Assembly (NCBI GenBank): GCA_028386065.3
Contig: JAKUCV010007502.1
Coordinates: 124,001-188,000 of the forward strand
Length of the DNA: 64,000 bases
Origin: Turnera subulata
Taxonomy: Eukaryota > Streptophyta > Magnoliopsida > Malpighiales > Passifloraceae
Reading direction: 5' to 3'
Part shown: piece by piece, positions 1 through 10,264 of the stretch
Layout of the letters: each line of letters begins with the position of its first letter
Numbering within the stretch: position 1 is the stretch's first letter
Notes under the pieces: model-generated
The model's input: only the letters and a program-made list of their open reading frames with translations
The model's database searches: none
What the model was told of the DNA's origin: nothing
Translations under genes and position numbers: made by a program

Positions 1-148
1 ATTGAGAGCCTTGACGGTCTTGGTTTTCCTTTGCAAAAGGAGTTGGCGGTTGATCTAGTCCTGCAATCGTTGCCGGACAATTACAGCCAATTTGTCATGA
101 ACTTCAATAGTCTGAGTTGCTTAACATGTTGGGACAGTTGAGCAACAA

Positions 149-520
149 ATGAGGGCAAACAAATCCAACATTATGATGATTAGAAAAGGCAAAGGAAAGG
201 ATAAAGCAAAGTTTAACAAGAAGAAGAAATGTGCCAAAAAGTTTGGTGCATGTGCATCTTCTTGTGATCATGTGTTGAAACCCATGGGTGGTATTGCAAA
301 GGAAGGGCATTGTTTCCATTGTAATAAACCGGGCCATTGGAAGCGCAACTGCCCTGTTTACCTTGAAGAGGTGAAGAAGCACAAGGGAAGTAAGACTTCC
401 ACTTCAGGTATCTTCGTTATAGAAGCTAATATCTCTATCTCTGCATCATGGGTATTAGATACCGGATGTGGTTCTCACATTTGTGTAAATGTGCAGGAAC
501 TGAGAAAGAGTAGGAGATAA
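149..520 (+). pseudogene. copia gag zinc knuckle and start of protease
   Basis: The reading frame contains a CCHC zinc knuckle (CFHCNKPGHWKRNCP, about residues 52-66), which in copia gag binds the RNA genome. About 35 residues later comes WVLDTGCGSHIC, the copia protease active-site region, where DTG is the catalytic motif. A lysine-rich stretch precedes the knuckle. The frame stops soon after the protease motif, so protease and integrase are no longer joined. No functional product is expected. Confidence 0.88.
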
Positions 521-536
521 GACATGTGAGTCATGT

Positions 537-1361
537 TTGTTAGGCAAGATGACGAAGGCTCCTTTTACCGGTAAAGGTGAAAGAGCTTCGGACTTGTTAG
601 GTCTTATACATAGTGATGTATGTGGACCGATGTCGACACAAGCTAGAGGTGGATTTCAATACTTCATTACATTTACTGACGATTTCAGTAGGTATGGCTA
701 TGTGTATCTAATGAGACAAAAGTCAGAATCCTTTGAAAAGTTTAAAGAATTCAAGAATGAAGTACAGAATCAACTCGGCAAGAGCATTAAAATGCTTTGA
801 TCAGATCGAGGAGGTGAATACTTAGGCTAAGAATTTCTTGATCATCTAAAGGAGTGTGGTATAGTATCACAGCTCACTCCACCGGGTACGCCTCAATGGA
901 ATGGTGTATCCGAAAGGAGGAATAGAACCTTGTTAGACATGGTTCGTTCGATGATGAGTCAAGCTGACCTTCCTTCTTCATTTTGGGAACATGCATTATT
1001 GAGTGCTGCATTTACACTTAACCGTGTTCCATCTAAATCGGTCGAAAAGATACCATATGAGATATGGACTGGGAGGTGTCCCAATTTGTCTTTTATGAGA
1101 ATTTGGGGTTGTGAGGCTTACGTGAGACGTGAAGCATCAGATAAACTCGGCCCTAAATCCGACAAGTGCCTCTTTGTAGGATACCCTAAGGAAACTAAAG
1201 GGTATTATTTCAACAATCCCACTGAGCACAAAGTGTTTGTTGCTCGGACTGTTATTTTTCTAGAAAGAGAATTTATTTCTAGAAGAAGGAAAATAGAACT
1301 CGAAGAAGTTCGAGACATTGAGGCTGAGATGGAACAAGGAGCCACAAGATGTTGTGGATGA
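537..1361 (+). pseudogene. copia integrase core and C-terminal region, with internal stops
   Basis: Two in-phase segments carry integrase. Residues from 537-800 include LLGLIHSDVCGPM and YFITFTDDFSRYGYVYLM, holding the first two Asp of the D,D,E core. After a TGA near 798 the translation continues as SDRGGEY, then 930-1361 gives the LDMVRSMMSQADLPSSFWEH stretch and the GCEAYVRRE/KCLFVGYP region typical of copia integrase. The trailing frame (PTSYQQA near 1480-1500) marks the approach to reverse transcriptase, which is absent. Confidence 0.88.
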
Positions 1362-1506
1362 GAATCCTGTGCCTGTAACACATGGACCGCGTAGATTGGG
1401 TAGGACTCCGTACAAGCCTGAGAGATATGGATTTCTCATGACTCATACTGGGGACGTGATGCTCATAGAAGAGGATGAGCCCACTTCCTATCAGCAGGCC
1501 ATCACG

Positions 1507-2302
1507 GGAATACACTTTGCAGTACTTCATATGCGCGCTTGGATGGCTTGGCTAATGACTTGTGCATTAAAGACAATGCACTGAGGTATTTACACAAAGT
1601 TTTGGCACAATCTTTCTTTGGAAGAACCAAAGACGCACACAAGGTGCAATGTGTTGAGCTTTTTGTACTATTTTTTCATGGTACACGGGTACAAACTCAA
1701 TGGAGGACCTTGTTTGCTGCAAAATTTTGCTCATATTTGCAAAGGAGAAGGCGAGATAGCATGTGGAGGGCCGATCACTCATATTGCGAAATTCTTAGGA
1801 ATTAACCTAGATCCCTACAATTTGACCCCTTCTAGCCCCGCAATTAAGACTGTGCATAAGCATGCTGCCGCAGCTATGGCCTTAGAACTCCATGAACCCA
1901 TTGATCCATATCCTTTTAGTGATGAAGAAGAGGTTGATGAGGAATGCTTTTGTGTTAGCACACAACCGATCCACCGTAAGCCACCATCGTCTACATCATC
2001 CGTGGAGTCCGATTCCTCCAACATCTTCGACTTTCTCATGGGATGGGAAGCTCAAGTCGATGGCATCGCCAATCTCAATAAGACCACCGGAGACTTACTC
2101 TCTCAAATGGATAAGTTGGTTGACATTGTTGATAAGTTAGGGAGAGTCACGTGCAGTAAATTGGATGAACAAGAGAAGACCATCGCGCAACTTAGTAAGA
2201 AGCTAGAGAACATTGAGAAGAAACTTGTAGAGTAGTTTCATGCATCATCATTCTATGTGCTGTGTTTTCTATTGCTTTATGTCTTTACTTTTATAGGATG
2301 AG
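1507..2302 (+). repeat. Direct duplicate of 7573-8364 (3' part of Athila ORF and its 3' flank)
   Basis: From GGAATACACTTT near 1508 to TTTATAGGATG near 2301 the sequence is almost the same as 7573-8364, with scattered substitutions and small indels. It encodes the last 205 residues of the ORF that is complete at 7103-8302. Beyond about 2302 the first copy runs directly into gag sequence, while the second runs into element 3' DNA. Both edges are therefore recombination joints. Confidence 0.9.
1618..2235 (+). pseudogene. Truncated Athila ORF-1-like protein (C-terminal half)
   Basis: This 205-codon frame matches the C-terminal half of the ORF at 7103-8302: the HGYKLNGG and HICKGEGEIACGGPITHIAKF segments, an acidic DEEEVDEECF stretch, a Ser-rich linker and a C-terminal heptad region ending in KKLENIEKKLVE. 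The N-terminal half is replaced by copia DNA, and an early frameshift separates residues encoded near 1530-1610 from the rest. It should be non-functional. Confidence 0.8.
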
Positions 2303-3250
2303 TTTGGACGCAGCTTCAGGAGGGGCATTCATAGCATAAGCACCCGATGTGGCATATCAGAAGTTAGAGACGATGGCGAGTAATAGTTACCAGAGTTCTT
2401 CACGATCAAACAACAAGCGAGTAGTTGGAATTCTGGAAGTGGAGACGTGAAAATGCTTAATTCGAAGCTAGATTCTTCGAGTCAGCAGGTGAAATCATGT
2501 GTTGATGCTGTTATGCCGAGTTTAGTATGTGATAAATGTGCAGGTGCTGGACACAATTCAACGAATAGCCCAACCGGAGACGACTTGACGATTGAGCAGA
2601 AGAACTACATTCATCAACGCCAATAACAACGAGGACCCTACACCAACACATACAATCCGGAATGGAGGAATCATCCTAATTTCTCATGGAGGGAGACCAA
2701 CCCGAACCAGCAAGGCGGTTTTCAAAGGAACGATTATGGGCAGAAGAGTTCAAGCATGCAAATTTCGAAAAATCAAGACATGGATCTTACATCTATGATG
2801 AAAGCCATAATGGAGACTCAACATATGCAAACGGAGATGATGCAAGGATTCAACAATCGGATGGCGAATATGGAGACTCACTCGAAGATGCTTGAGATGC
2901 AATTTGCACAGCAAGCAGAGGCGATCATGAGGACACCAGGAAACCTACCGGGACAGCCCACAGTTAGTCCGAGAGAGCAAGTCAAGGCTGTAGCACTTAG
3001 AAGCGGCAAGCAATTAGATGATCCCTATCCACCTAAAAAAGATGAAGCCGACACCATCATTAAGCAAGAAGAAGAAGAAGAGCAACCAAAAGTAGGGAAG
3101 CAGTTACCTGAAAAGGGAGCAGAGGAGAAGAAGCAAGAGCAAGAGAAGTGGATTCCCAAGTGGAAGCTAGCGAAGTAGAAAAGAGAGCAACCGAAGGAGA
3201 TATGGCCTGAAGTCAAAGCTTACGAACCACCGGTTCCATTCTCTCAGTGA
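2303..3250 (+). pseudogene. Athila-like gag, C-terminal region (broken)
   Basis: Immediately after the junction the DNA reads SLDAASGGAFIA, then YQKLETMASNSYQSS. This is typical of the gag segment after the capsid domain in Athila-like elements. Several stops follow, with a recognisable NPxWRNHPNFSW-type region in shifted frames. The longest intact part is 2756-3178: a helix rich in Met/Gln, then RTPGNLPGQPTVSPREQVKA and LRSGKQL, motifs that recur in the minus-strand element at 17544-17909. Stops at 3176 and 3248 separate it from protease. Confidence 0.8.
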
Positions 3251-3307
3251 TTTCAGCAGGGCAAAAAAGGCGTACAATTCGGGAGATTTCTTAAACATTT
3301 AAAGAAA

Positions 3308-3901
3308 TTGCATATTAATGTTCCATTTACTGAAGTAATTTCTCAAATGCTTGCTCATGCTAAGTTTCTCAAGGAAATTCTTTCCAGGGAAAGGAAGCTA
3401 GAAGATTATGAGACAGTGGCTTTGACGGAGGAGTGTAGTGCAATCCTGCAGAACAAGCTGCCGCCAAAACTGAAGGACCCTGGAAGTTTCTCTATTCCTT
3501 GCAATATTGGTTCTATGTGCATTGAGAGAGCTCTATGTGATTTGGGAGCCAGTGTTAGTCTTATTCCAAAGCGAATTGCTGAGAAGCTTGACATTGGAGA
3601 TATGAAGCCGACTACCTTCTCTCTTCAGCTTGCGGATCGACCTGTCAAATATCCAGTGGGGATATTGGAGGATATTCCAATCAAGGTTGGGAAGTTCTTT
3701 GTACCAGTCGATATTGTGGTGCTCGATATGGAGATTGATTTTCAAATGCCGATTATTCTTGGGAGGCCGTTCTTAGCTACTGCTGGAGCTCAAATTGATG
3801 TTTGTGATGGAAAGCTTACTTTATGGATTGGGAATGAGAAAATCGAGTTCAATGTCTTCCGTGCAACCGAAGGATCACTTGAAGAAGACAGTTGTTTCTG
3901 A
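3308..3901 (+). pseudogene. Athila-like aspartic protease region
   Basis: This open frame of 197 codons carries the retropepsin-like segment of an Athila polyprotein: ALCDLGASVSLIPKRIAEKL (active-site DLGAS), LQLADRPVKYPVGILEDIPI and [15 protein letters not shown]. The protease would cleave the gag-pol polyprotein. The frame is open but is cut from gag by the stop at 3248 and from RT by the stop at 3899. The neighbouring stops make this a fragment of one decayed polyprotein rather than a separate gene. Confidence 0.85.
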
Positions 3902-3922
3902 GTTGATTTTATTGATGATTCC

Positions 3923-5686
3923 GTGAAGGAAGTGAGCAAAGTAGCGAGTAGTGATGATCCACTCTTGAACTGCTTGGTGACGAGTGGCACTACTGATGAT
4001 GACGATTTGGAGATTGCCCAAAGTGCAGAAATTTTGCAATCCACACCACTATTGGAAGCGACCGAAGACAAGAGCTATGAGATGATTGGAGAAGAAAAGA
4101 AAGATGATGTTCAGAGCACGCCAAAGGTAGAGCTAAAACCATTACCATCTAAGCTACGGTATGCATTCTTAGGACCCAAATCTACATATCCTGTTATTAT
4201 CAATGCCGAGTTGAGTATAGTAGAGGAGGAGATGTTACTTGATGTGCTTAGGAAGCATAGAAAAGCTATTGGATATTCTGTTGAGGACTTGAAAGGAATT
4301 AGTCCTACAATCTGCATGCATCGAATTTTGCTTGAAGAAGATAGCAAACCGAGCATTGAAAGTCAAAAGAGGCTTAATGAGAATATAAAGGAAGTTGTGA
4401 AAAAGGAGATTCTTAATCTTCTTGATGCAGGGATTATTTATCCGATTTCTGATAGTGAATGGGTAGCCCCAGTTCACGTGGTACCGAAGAAAGGAGGAAT
4501 GACAGTAGTCAAGAACAAGGATGACGAGTTGCTTCCGACGAGGACTGTTACAGGATGGAGAATGTGTATTGATTATAGGAAGCTGAACAGTGCTACGCGC
4601 AAAGATCACTTTCCATTGCCGTTTATTGATCAAATGCTTGAGCGATTGGCTAAGCATTCTTGTTATTGCTATTTGGACGGATATTCGGGATTCTTTCAGA
4701 TACCTATTCACCCGAATGATCAAGAGAAGACGACGTTCACTTGTCCGTATGGAACTTTTGCTTATCGACGGATGCCTTTTGGGCTGTGCAACGCAAAAGC
4801 CACTTTTCAGAGTTGCATGATGGCGATTTTCCCCGACTACATAGAGAAGATTATAGAGGTATTCATGGATGAATTTTCCGTCTACGGGAAAACATTTGAG
4901 GATTGTTTATCTAACCTATCAAAGGTACTTACAAGATGTGAGGAGACTAATTTGGTGCTTAATTGGGAAAAATGCCATTTTGTGGTACAAGAAGGAATTG
5001 TACTTGGACATTTAGTTTCCGAACATAGGATTGAAGTAGACAAAGCCAAGATAGAAGTGATAGAGATCTTACCTCCACCGAATTCAGTCAAGGCGATTCG
5101 CAGTTTTCTTGGACATGCCGGATTTTACAGAAGATTCATTAAAGATTTCTCAAAGGTAGCCAAACCTCTTACTAATCTCTTGAATAAAGATGTGCCTTTT
5201 GTCTTTGATGAACACTGTATGGAAGCATTCGACAAACTCAAGAAGGAGCTGATTTTGGCACCCATCATTCAACCCCCTGATTATTCACTTCCTTTAGAGA
5301 ATATGTGTGATGCAAGCGACTACGTTGTAGGCTCAGTCTTAGGACAACACCGAGATGGGAAGATGCACGCCATTTACTATGCAAGCAGGACTCTAGATGA
5401 TGCTCAAGTTAATTATGCAACTATGGAGAAGGAGTTATTAGCTGTTGTATTCGCAATTGACAAGTTCAGGAGTTACCTTTTGGGTTCCAAGGTGATTGTT
5501 CACACGGACCACGCTGCATTGAAGTATTTGCTCCAAAAGAAAGATGCGAAACCACGACTTCTTCGATGGATTCTTATGTTGCAAGAATTCGACCTAGAGA
5601 TCAAGGACAAGAAAGGGAGGGAGAATTTAGTTGCTGATCATTTATCAAGATTGCAATTGGAGAAAGACGTGAAGCAAGAAAAGTAG
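3923..5686 (+). pseudogene. Athila-like reverse transcriptase and RNase H; RT active site altered
   Basis: This is an open 587-codon segment. From N to C: an acidic linker, [36 protein letters not shown], the RT palm ([32 protein letters not shown]), a thumb with LGHLVS, the connection [12 protein letters not shown], and RNase H ([51 protein letters not shown]). The catalytic box is [10 protein letters not shown], where the family has FMDDFSVYG, so the second catalytic Asp is Glu. The frame ends just after RNase H and no integrase follows. It is probably inactive despite the long frame. Confidence 0.92.
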
Positions 5687-5960
5687 AAGCTGATCAACGA
5701 CGCACTGCCAGACGATTACCTCGCCATGGTCAATGCGATTTTTACAAAGAAACCTCCTTGGTTTGCCGAGTTCGTTGATTATCTATATCGCATGGGATAC
5801 ATTCCGAAAGATGAGAGCAATTATGATCAAGTCTACAATCGAGGCGATTTTCATGGAAGGCGATTCACCGAAAAGCTTCATGATCCACCATAACCGCCCT
5901 TCCATCCAGTCCAGCTAAGACGACAGTAAAGAAGCATTGTGTGGGAGGCAACCCACAATT
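5687..5960 (+). pseudogene. Remnant between RNase H and the lost integrase
   Basis: After the TAG at 5684 the frame continues as INDALPDDYLA and KKPPWFAEFVDYLYRMGYIP, the linker normally placed just before the integrase zinc-binding domain. It then jumps within about 100 bp to GTGTGGGAGGCAACCCAC near 5940. That GGAGGCAACCCA box normally lies at the very end of Athila-type pol. The integrase has therefore been removed by an internal deletion of roughly a kilobase or more (inferred). Confidence 0.75.
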
Positions 5961-6435
5961 TAAGGTAGTTTAATGTTTTGAGTCTTTTATTTTCATTAAT
6001 TTTTGTTTTGTTTTTTTGAGTCTATGCAGATTGCAAGAAACAAGGGATTTTTCGAGGAGAGATCAACCACATTGAGGAAGGGTCAAGACGAATTCTTCAT
6101 CAAATTAATCAGAGAAGCTTTTCTTAAACTCAAACTTTTACTTTTCTGCATAATTTGTGTGATGATTAGCTTGACTGCTTTGTTTGATTTTATTTGTTTT
6201 GATGCATTCATACATTTAGCACTTACCCTTAGGTTCCGATGGCAAGATCATAACAAACTAGGCTAAATTAGAGGAGACAATTTTTAGGATTAGTTTTTAG
6301 GATTTACTTTATTTTTCTAGCACCCTAGGATTTTTCACCTTTTCATAATTCATTAAAAAGATAAAAATAAAAAAATAGAAAAACACAAAAAAATTGAAAA
6401 ACAAAAAAATTTGGGGTAGGATATACCGATTAGTG

Positions 6436-6690
6436 CACCATGGCGCAAAAGGAGGACAATTAGCGCCCCCACGGGCTAGGAAAGGCACAACAACCCGCGC
6501 ATCAGCACGCACCAAGGCACGCCAACGTGCAGGTCAGCGTGCACCCACCAGCCCGGCCGGACGCACCAATCGGCACACCCGCAGGCGCGCCAACCAGCGC
6601 ACCCAAGGGCACACCCAGGCGCACCAAGGCATACCAAAGGCACGCCAATCTGCACCAGAGGCGCACCGACCCGAGAGCAAGAAGGCGCAA
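6436..6690 (+). repeat. GC-rich degenerate minisatellite (GGCGCACC-like units)
   Basis: Units such as GGCACGCCAA, GGCGCACCAA and GGCGCGCCAA recur at irregular 8-24-bp steps. Both strands stay open over this stretch (114 and 83 codons), as expected for a repetitive GC-rich tract, so neither frame is taken as a gene. Confidence 0.6.
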
Positions 6691-6949
6691 CCAACTTGGA
6701 TTTTTAGGGGAACCCTTTGTGATTTTTTTTTTAGTTAGTCCTACACTAACCAAAAATATATAGGTTAGTATTCCTTTAGTTTTTAGGAATAGGATTTAGT
6801 TTTTATTTTATTTTTAGGGATTTTCTAATCCTTGGAGAAATAGGATTCCTAGTACACACCCACTTTGAATACTAGTTTGAGGAGGATTCCTAGTACCCAT
6901 TGGGCTAGAAGTCGGCACCAGCACCCCTTTTTCCACCGCCTCTAGAGCC

Positions 6950-6957
6950 TATAAATA
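6950..6957 (+). promoter_or_regulatory. TATA box upstream of the Athila ORF-1-like gene
   Basis: TATAAATA stands in a GC-richer context (GAGCCTATAAATATACACC) about 145 bp before the ATG at 7103. It is followed by a C/A-rich leader like plant 5' UTRs. It suggests that the downstream ORF may have its own promoter instead of depending only on the LTR. This rests on motif and position alone. Confidence 0.5.
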
Positions 6958-7102
6958 TACACCCATACCCCCATATTTTTCCACACCAAAACATTCAAGT
7001 TCTAGACATCCATACACCTAGTGCCAATTTTACTTCCCTAGCACCCTTTAGGTTTTTCTTTGATTTCTTTTCGTCTCCTACCCACTTTAGCCCTAGTCCA
7101 AG

Positions 7103-8302
7103 ATGACTTTTCCCACAAACAACCCTTTCCGACCTAACTTCACCATCACCGACCATACCCCGCGCTTTATGCCTATGCCTAAGTTTACCAAGTACAATCC
7201 GGGATGGATTTCTGAGGAGAATCGCGCTAGGTTTAACAAGCTAATTCAGAGACCTCTAATTCCTACGAGGTACATTGATTTTGAGGTGGTTGAATCTTAC
7301 AATCTTGAGGAGCCGATTGGCAAGTACCTTGCCAACATAGGACTAGTCGATTTTTGCAAGATTAAGGAGTCGTCATACGGGGAGCTTACTTATGAGTTTC
7401 TTGCTACTTTTGGGTATGACGTGGATCTCAAGGTCATTCATGATCCCGGCTATGTCAAGTTTCAGCTTGCAAGGAAAGATTATGAGATGAGCTTAATTGA
7501 TTTCAACAAGATTTTTGGTTTTGATGCTGAAGGATGGCGAGTTCCTAGCTGTGGCTTTAACGCAAGTGTCATGTGGAATACACTTTTCAGTACTTCATAT
7601 GCGCGCTTCAAAGGCTTGGCTAATGACTTGTGCATTAAGGACAATGCACTGAGGTATTTACACAGAGTTTTGGCACACTCTTTCTTTGGAAGAGCCAAAG
7701 ATGCACACAAGGTGCAATTTGATGAGCTTTTTGTACTCTTTTGCATGGTACACGGGTACAAACTCAATGGAGGACTTTGGTTGCTGCAAAATTTTGTTCA
7801 TATTTGCAAAGGAGAAGGCGAGATAGCATGTGGAGGGCTGATCACTCATATCGCAAAATTCTTAGGAATTAACCTAGATCCCTACTCTTTAACCCCTTCT
7901 AACCCCGCACTTGAGACTGTGCATAAGCATGTTGCCGCAGCAATGGCCCTAGAACTCCATGAACCCATTGATCCATATCTTTTTAGTGATGAAGAAGAGG
8001 TTGATGAGGAATGCTTTTGTATTAGCACACAACCTATCCACCGTAAGCCACCATCGTCTACATCATCCGTGGCGTCCGATTCCTCCAACATCTTCGACTT
8101 TCTCATGGGATGGGAAGCTCAAGTCGACGGCATCGCCAACCTCAACAAAACCACCGGCGAATCACTCTCTCAAATGGATAAGTTGGTTGACATTGTTGAT
8201 AAGTTAGGGAGAGTCATGTGCAGTAAATTGGATGAACAAGGGAAGATCATCGCGCAACTTAGGAAGAAGCTAGAGAACATAGAGAACAAACTTGCCAAGT
8301 AG
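7103..8302 (+). CDS. Athila ORF-1-type protein (399 aa, complete frame)
   Basis: A complete 399-codon frame begins at an ATG in CAAGATGACTT. The N-terminal part (KYNPGWISEENRARFNKL, PTRYIDFEVVE, IGLVDFCKIKESSYGELTYE) and the middle (LIDFNKIFGFD, NDLCIKDNALRYLHRVLAHS, HGYKLNGG) resemble the ATHILA ORF-1 family found downstream of pol in Athila-type Ty3/gypsy elements. The C-terminus is an acidic DEEEVDEECF patch, a Ser-rich linker and about 65 residues of heptad-like sequence ending KKLENIENKLAK, a likely coiled coil. No signal peptide or clear membrane helix is seen. Its molecular role is not established. The frame is intact although the rest of the element is broken. Confidence 0.8.
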   Translation: MTFPTNNPFRPNFTITDHTPRFMPMPKFTKYNPGWISEENRARFNKLIQRPLIPTRYIDFEVVESYNLEEPIGKYLANIGLVDFCKIKESSYGELTYEFLATFGYDVDLKVIHDPGYVKFQLARKDYEMSLIDFNKIFGFDAEGWRVPSCGFNASVMWNTLFSTSYARFKGLANDLCIKDNALRYLHRVLAHSFFGRAKDAHKVQFDELFVLFCMVHGYKLNGGLWLLQNFVHICKGEGEIACGGLITHIAKFLGINLDPYSLTPSNPALETVHKHVAAAMALELHEPIDPYLFSDEEEVDEECFCISTQPIHRKPPSSTSSVASDSSNIFDFLMGWEAQVDGIANLNKTTGESLSQMDKLVDIVDKLGRVMCSKLDEQGKIIAQLRKKLENIENKLAK

Positions 8303-10249
8303 TTTCATGCATCATCATTCTATGTGTTGTGTTTTTATTGCTTTATGTCTTTACTTTTATAGGATGCAGTAAATGCTAGTCATCCTCGTGGCAATTTAAA
8401 TTTCATGTTAAATGTGTTTAATTTTGGTGTCATGAACACCTAGTGGCAATGCAATTTCGATTTCTCTATCTTTCTTATGGTTGATTCTTACTTTCTCTCT
8501 TACTTGGATTATCTTTTGTTATGTGCTAAACGTGTTTCAATCTAAGTTTGAGGAGAGTGCCTCTCCTATGTGCCTATCTTTTTACCCTTTGTTTCTTTTC
8601 TTTCTTGGCCAATGAGGACATTGTCCGATTTAAGTTTGAGGAGGGGGAACAATTTTCTTTGCAATTTGTTTGATATTATTTTTGTTTAGTGTCAATAAAG
8701 AGCATGTTTTTGACTTTAATATATTTAGTATGCATATTTTTGATTCTAGATTACTTAGTAAAGCCATTACCCTTTTTCAAAAATTCTTTTCAAAACCGTT
8801 TTCAACTTTATTTTTTAAAATGATTTTCAAATTATTTTCAAATTGTTTTTCAAAATTGTTTTTCAAATAAAGAATTTTCAAAAAAAATCGAAAAAAATAA
8901 AAAAAATTGAAAAAAAAAACCAAAAAGATTTTTCTTTGTTTTTCAAATTGTTTTCAAACCCACAATTCTATGATCAAGAAGTTTTTGTTGATGGATAACC
9001 AAGAGAGTTACTTTGAGTTTTTGGAATCTTTTTCTTTTAGATGCAAGAAGTTTGATTTTCGATTGATCTTGTGTTTATGCTTAGTTGTGATGAATTCATG
9101 CAAGTTCTAGCATTCTTTGCCTAGCATTTTTCGACACCCTATGCATTATTTTTCAAACTTTTGACGTCAACATATATGTCCTAGAACAAGTTTTTAGAAC
9201 TTTTCAAAGCGAATTTTTCTCATAAATGCTCATTGAAAGAGATGATTTAGGCATTCTTTGTTTAAACCAACAAGCCAATAAAAAGCCTACCCTTATTATT
9301 ATTCCTTGTTTAACCCGTTTGAGCCTAAATCATGGTAGCTAATTTTTTTTTTTTCATTACCCGCATTTACCCACCTTTAGCCCTTTGAAGCCTTATAGCT
9401 ATCATTCTTTTCTTTCATTATCTATACCCTATTTTTTAAAGTTCTTTAAGAGATTTTTATTCTATGTTTTTATCAAGATTCTTTTATGATAAGTGCAACT
9501 GTACCGTATCTTTTCACAACCAAGAAGATCTATACATTGAAGATGTTTGCACTTTCAATTGTTTCAAGTATGTTATGGAATGTCAAGCGCAGAAAAAAAA
9601 AAAGAAGAAAAGAAAATCGACAAAGTCGATTCAAAAAATTTTTTTGAAAAATTCAAAAAAAAAAGAGATGAGTAATTGCACAATCGATGGTTCCTGAAAC
9701 AAGTTGAATTTCTTTTGATAATCACATGATGGATGTTACTTCAAGACTTGCACTTGAGAAATCTTTTCAATTTCTTGATAATGCATATTGCAATCTTTTC
9801 TTAAGTGAATTTTTGAACTTTGATTTCCTATACACCTTTTCTTTGATCAACCATTACCCAAGACCCCATTACAGCCCTTTGTAAAGTCCTATTGATCATT
9901 TGGAGAGTGTTTATTCATAACAGTGGAGTTAAGTTCTAGAATTTGCCTGTGGGACTAGTTTTTCAAATTTTCATGCCGTCAATTCATTCTTGCATGCATA
10001 TGGGAAATCGATTTTTGCTAAGTGATTTATGTGAAAGCTTGTGTGGGTAAGTCTGACTATTGCATGGATGCTTTTTTATGAGATTTTCTCTCATTCTTTG
10101 CATTTGATCTTAAATGATTACTCATAAGCTCCTGGTGATTATCTTGGAAGTTTTGATATGAATTCTTTTTTATTGTGTGATTTGGTGGAGATTTTCAAAA
10201 CCCTCAATTAGTTTAACTTGTTTTATTTGCTTGAGGGCAAGCAAAGTTT
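8303..10249 (+). other. Athila 3' internal region, no gene
   Basis: This is about 1.9 kb of AT-rich DNA between the ORF and the polypurine tract. It has long T and A runs (8780-8930, 9590-9665) and repeated phrases such as TAAGTTTGAGGAG at 8545, 8632 and 10250. Small frames here are low-complexity and unsupported. Confidence 0.7.
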
Positions 10250-10264
10250 AAGTTTGAGGAGATT
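10250..10264 (+). other. Polypurine tract of the Athila-like element
   Basis: AAGTTTGAGGAGATT lies directly before the LTR start TGATAACATC. This is the expected position of the plus-strand primer. The related minus-strand element has AAGTTTGGGGGGATT at the same place. Confidence 0.75.

Larger units (their letters stand above)
1..1506 (+). mobile_element. Ty1/copia retrotransposon relic (gag to integrase, 3' part lost)
   Basis: This is a decayed plus-strand copia polyprotein. Bases 1-110 translate as the end of a UBN2-type gag (LPDNYSQFVMNF). They are followed by a zinc knuckle, an aspartic protease start and an integrase core. Reading is broken by stops and frame changes near 140, 520, 800 and 1361. 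Reverse transcriptase and RNase H are missing because at about 1507 the sequence switches abruptly to Athila-like DNA that also occurs at 7573. No LTR is visible; the 5' part lies outside the window. Confidence 0.9.
5961..7102 (+). other. Athila internal spacer: AT-rich part, GC-rich degenerate repeat, ORF leader
   Basis: No gene is supported here. 5961-6430 is AT-rich. 6436-6690 is a sharply GC-rich stretch built of degenerate GGCGCACC / GGCACGCC units. 6720-6940 is again AT-rich. The last 150 bp contain a TATA box and a C-rich leader before the ORF that starts at 7103. Confidence 0.7.

Noticed and set aside
6394..6738. 114-codon Arg/Thr-rich frame
   Set aside because: It is a by-product of the GC-rich degenerate repeat; the opposite strand is equally open.
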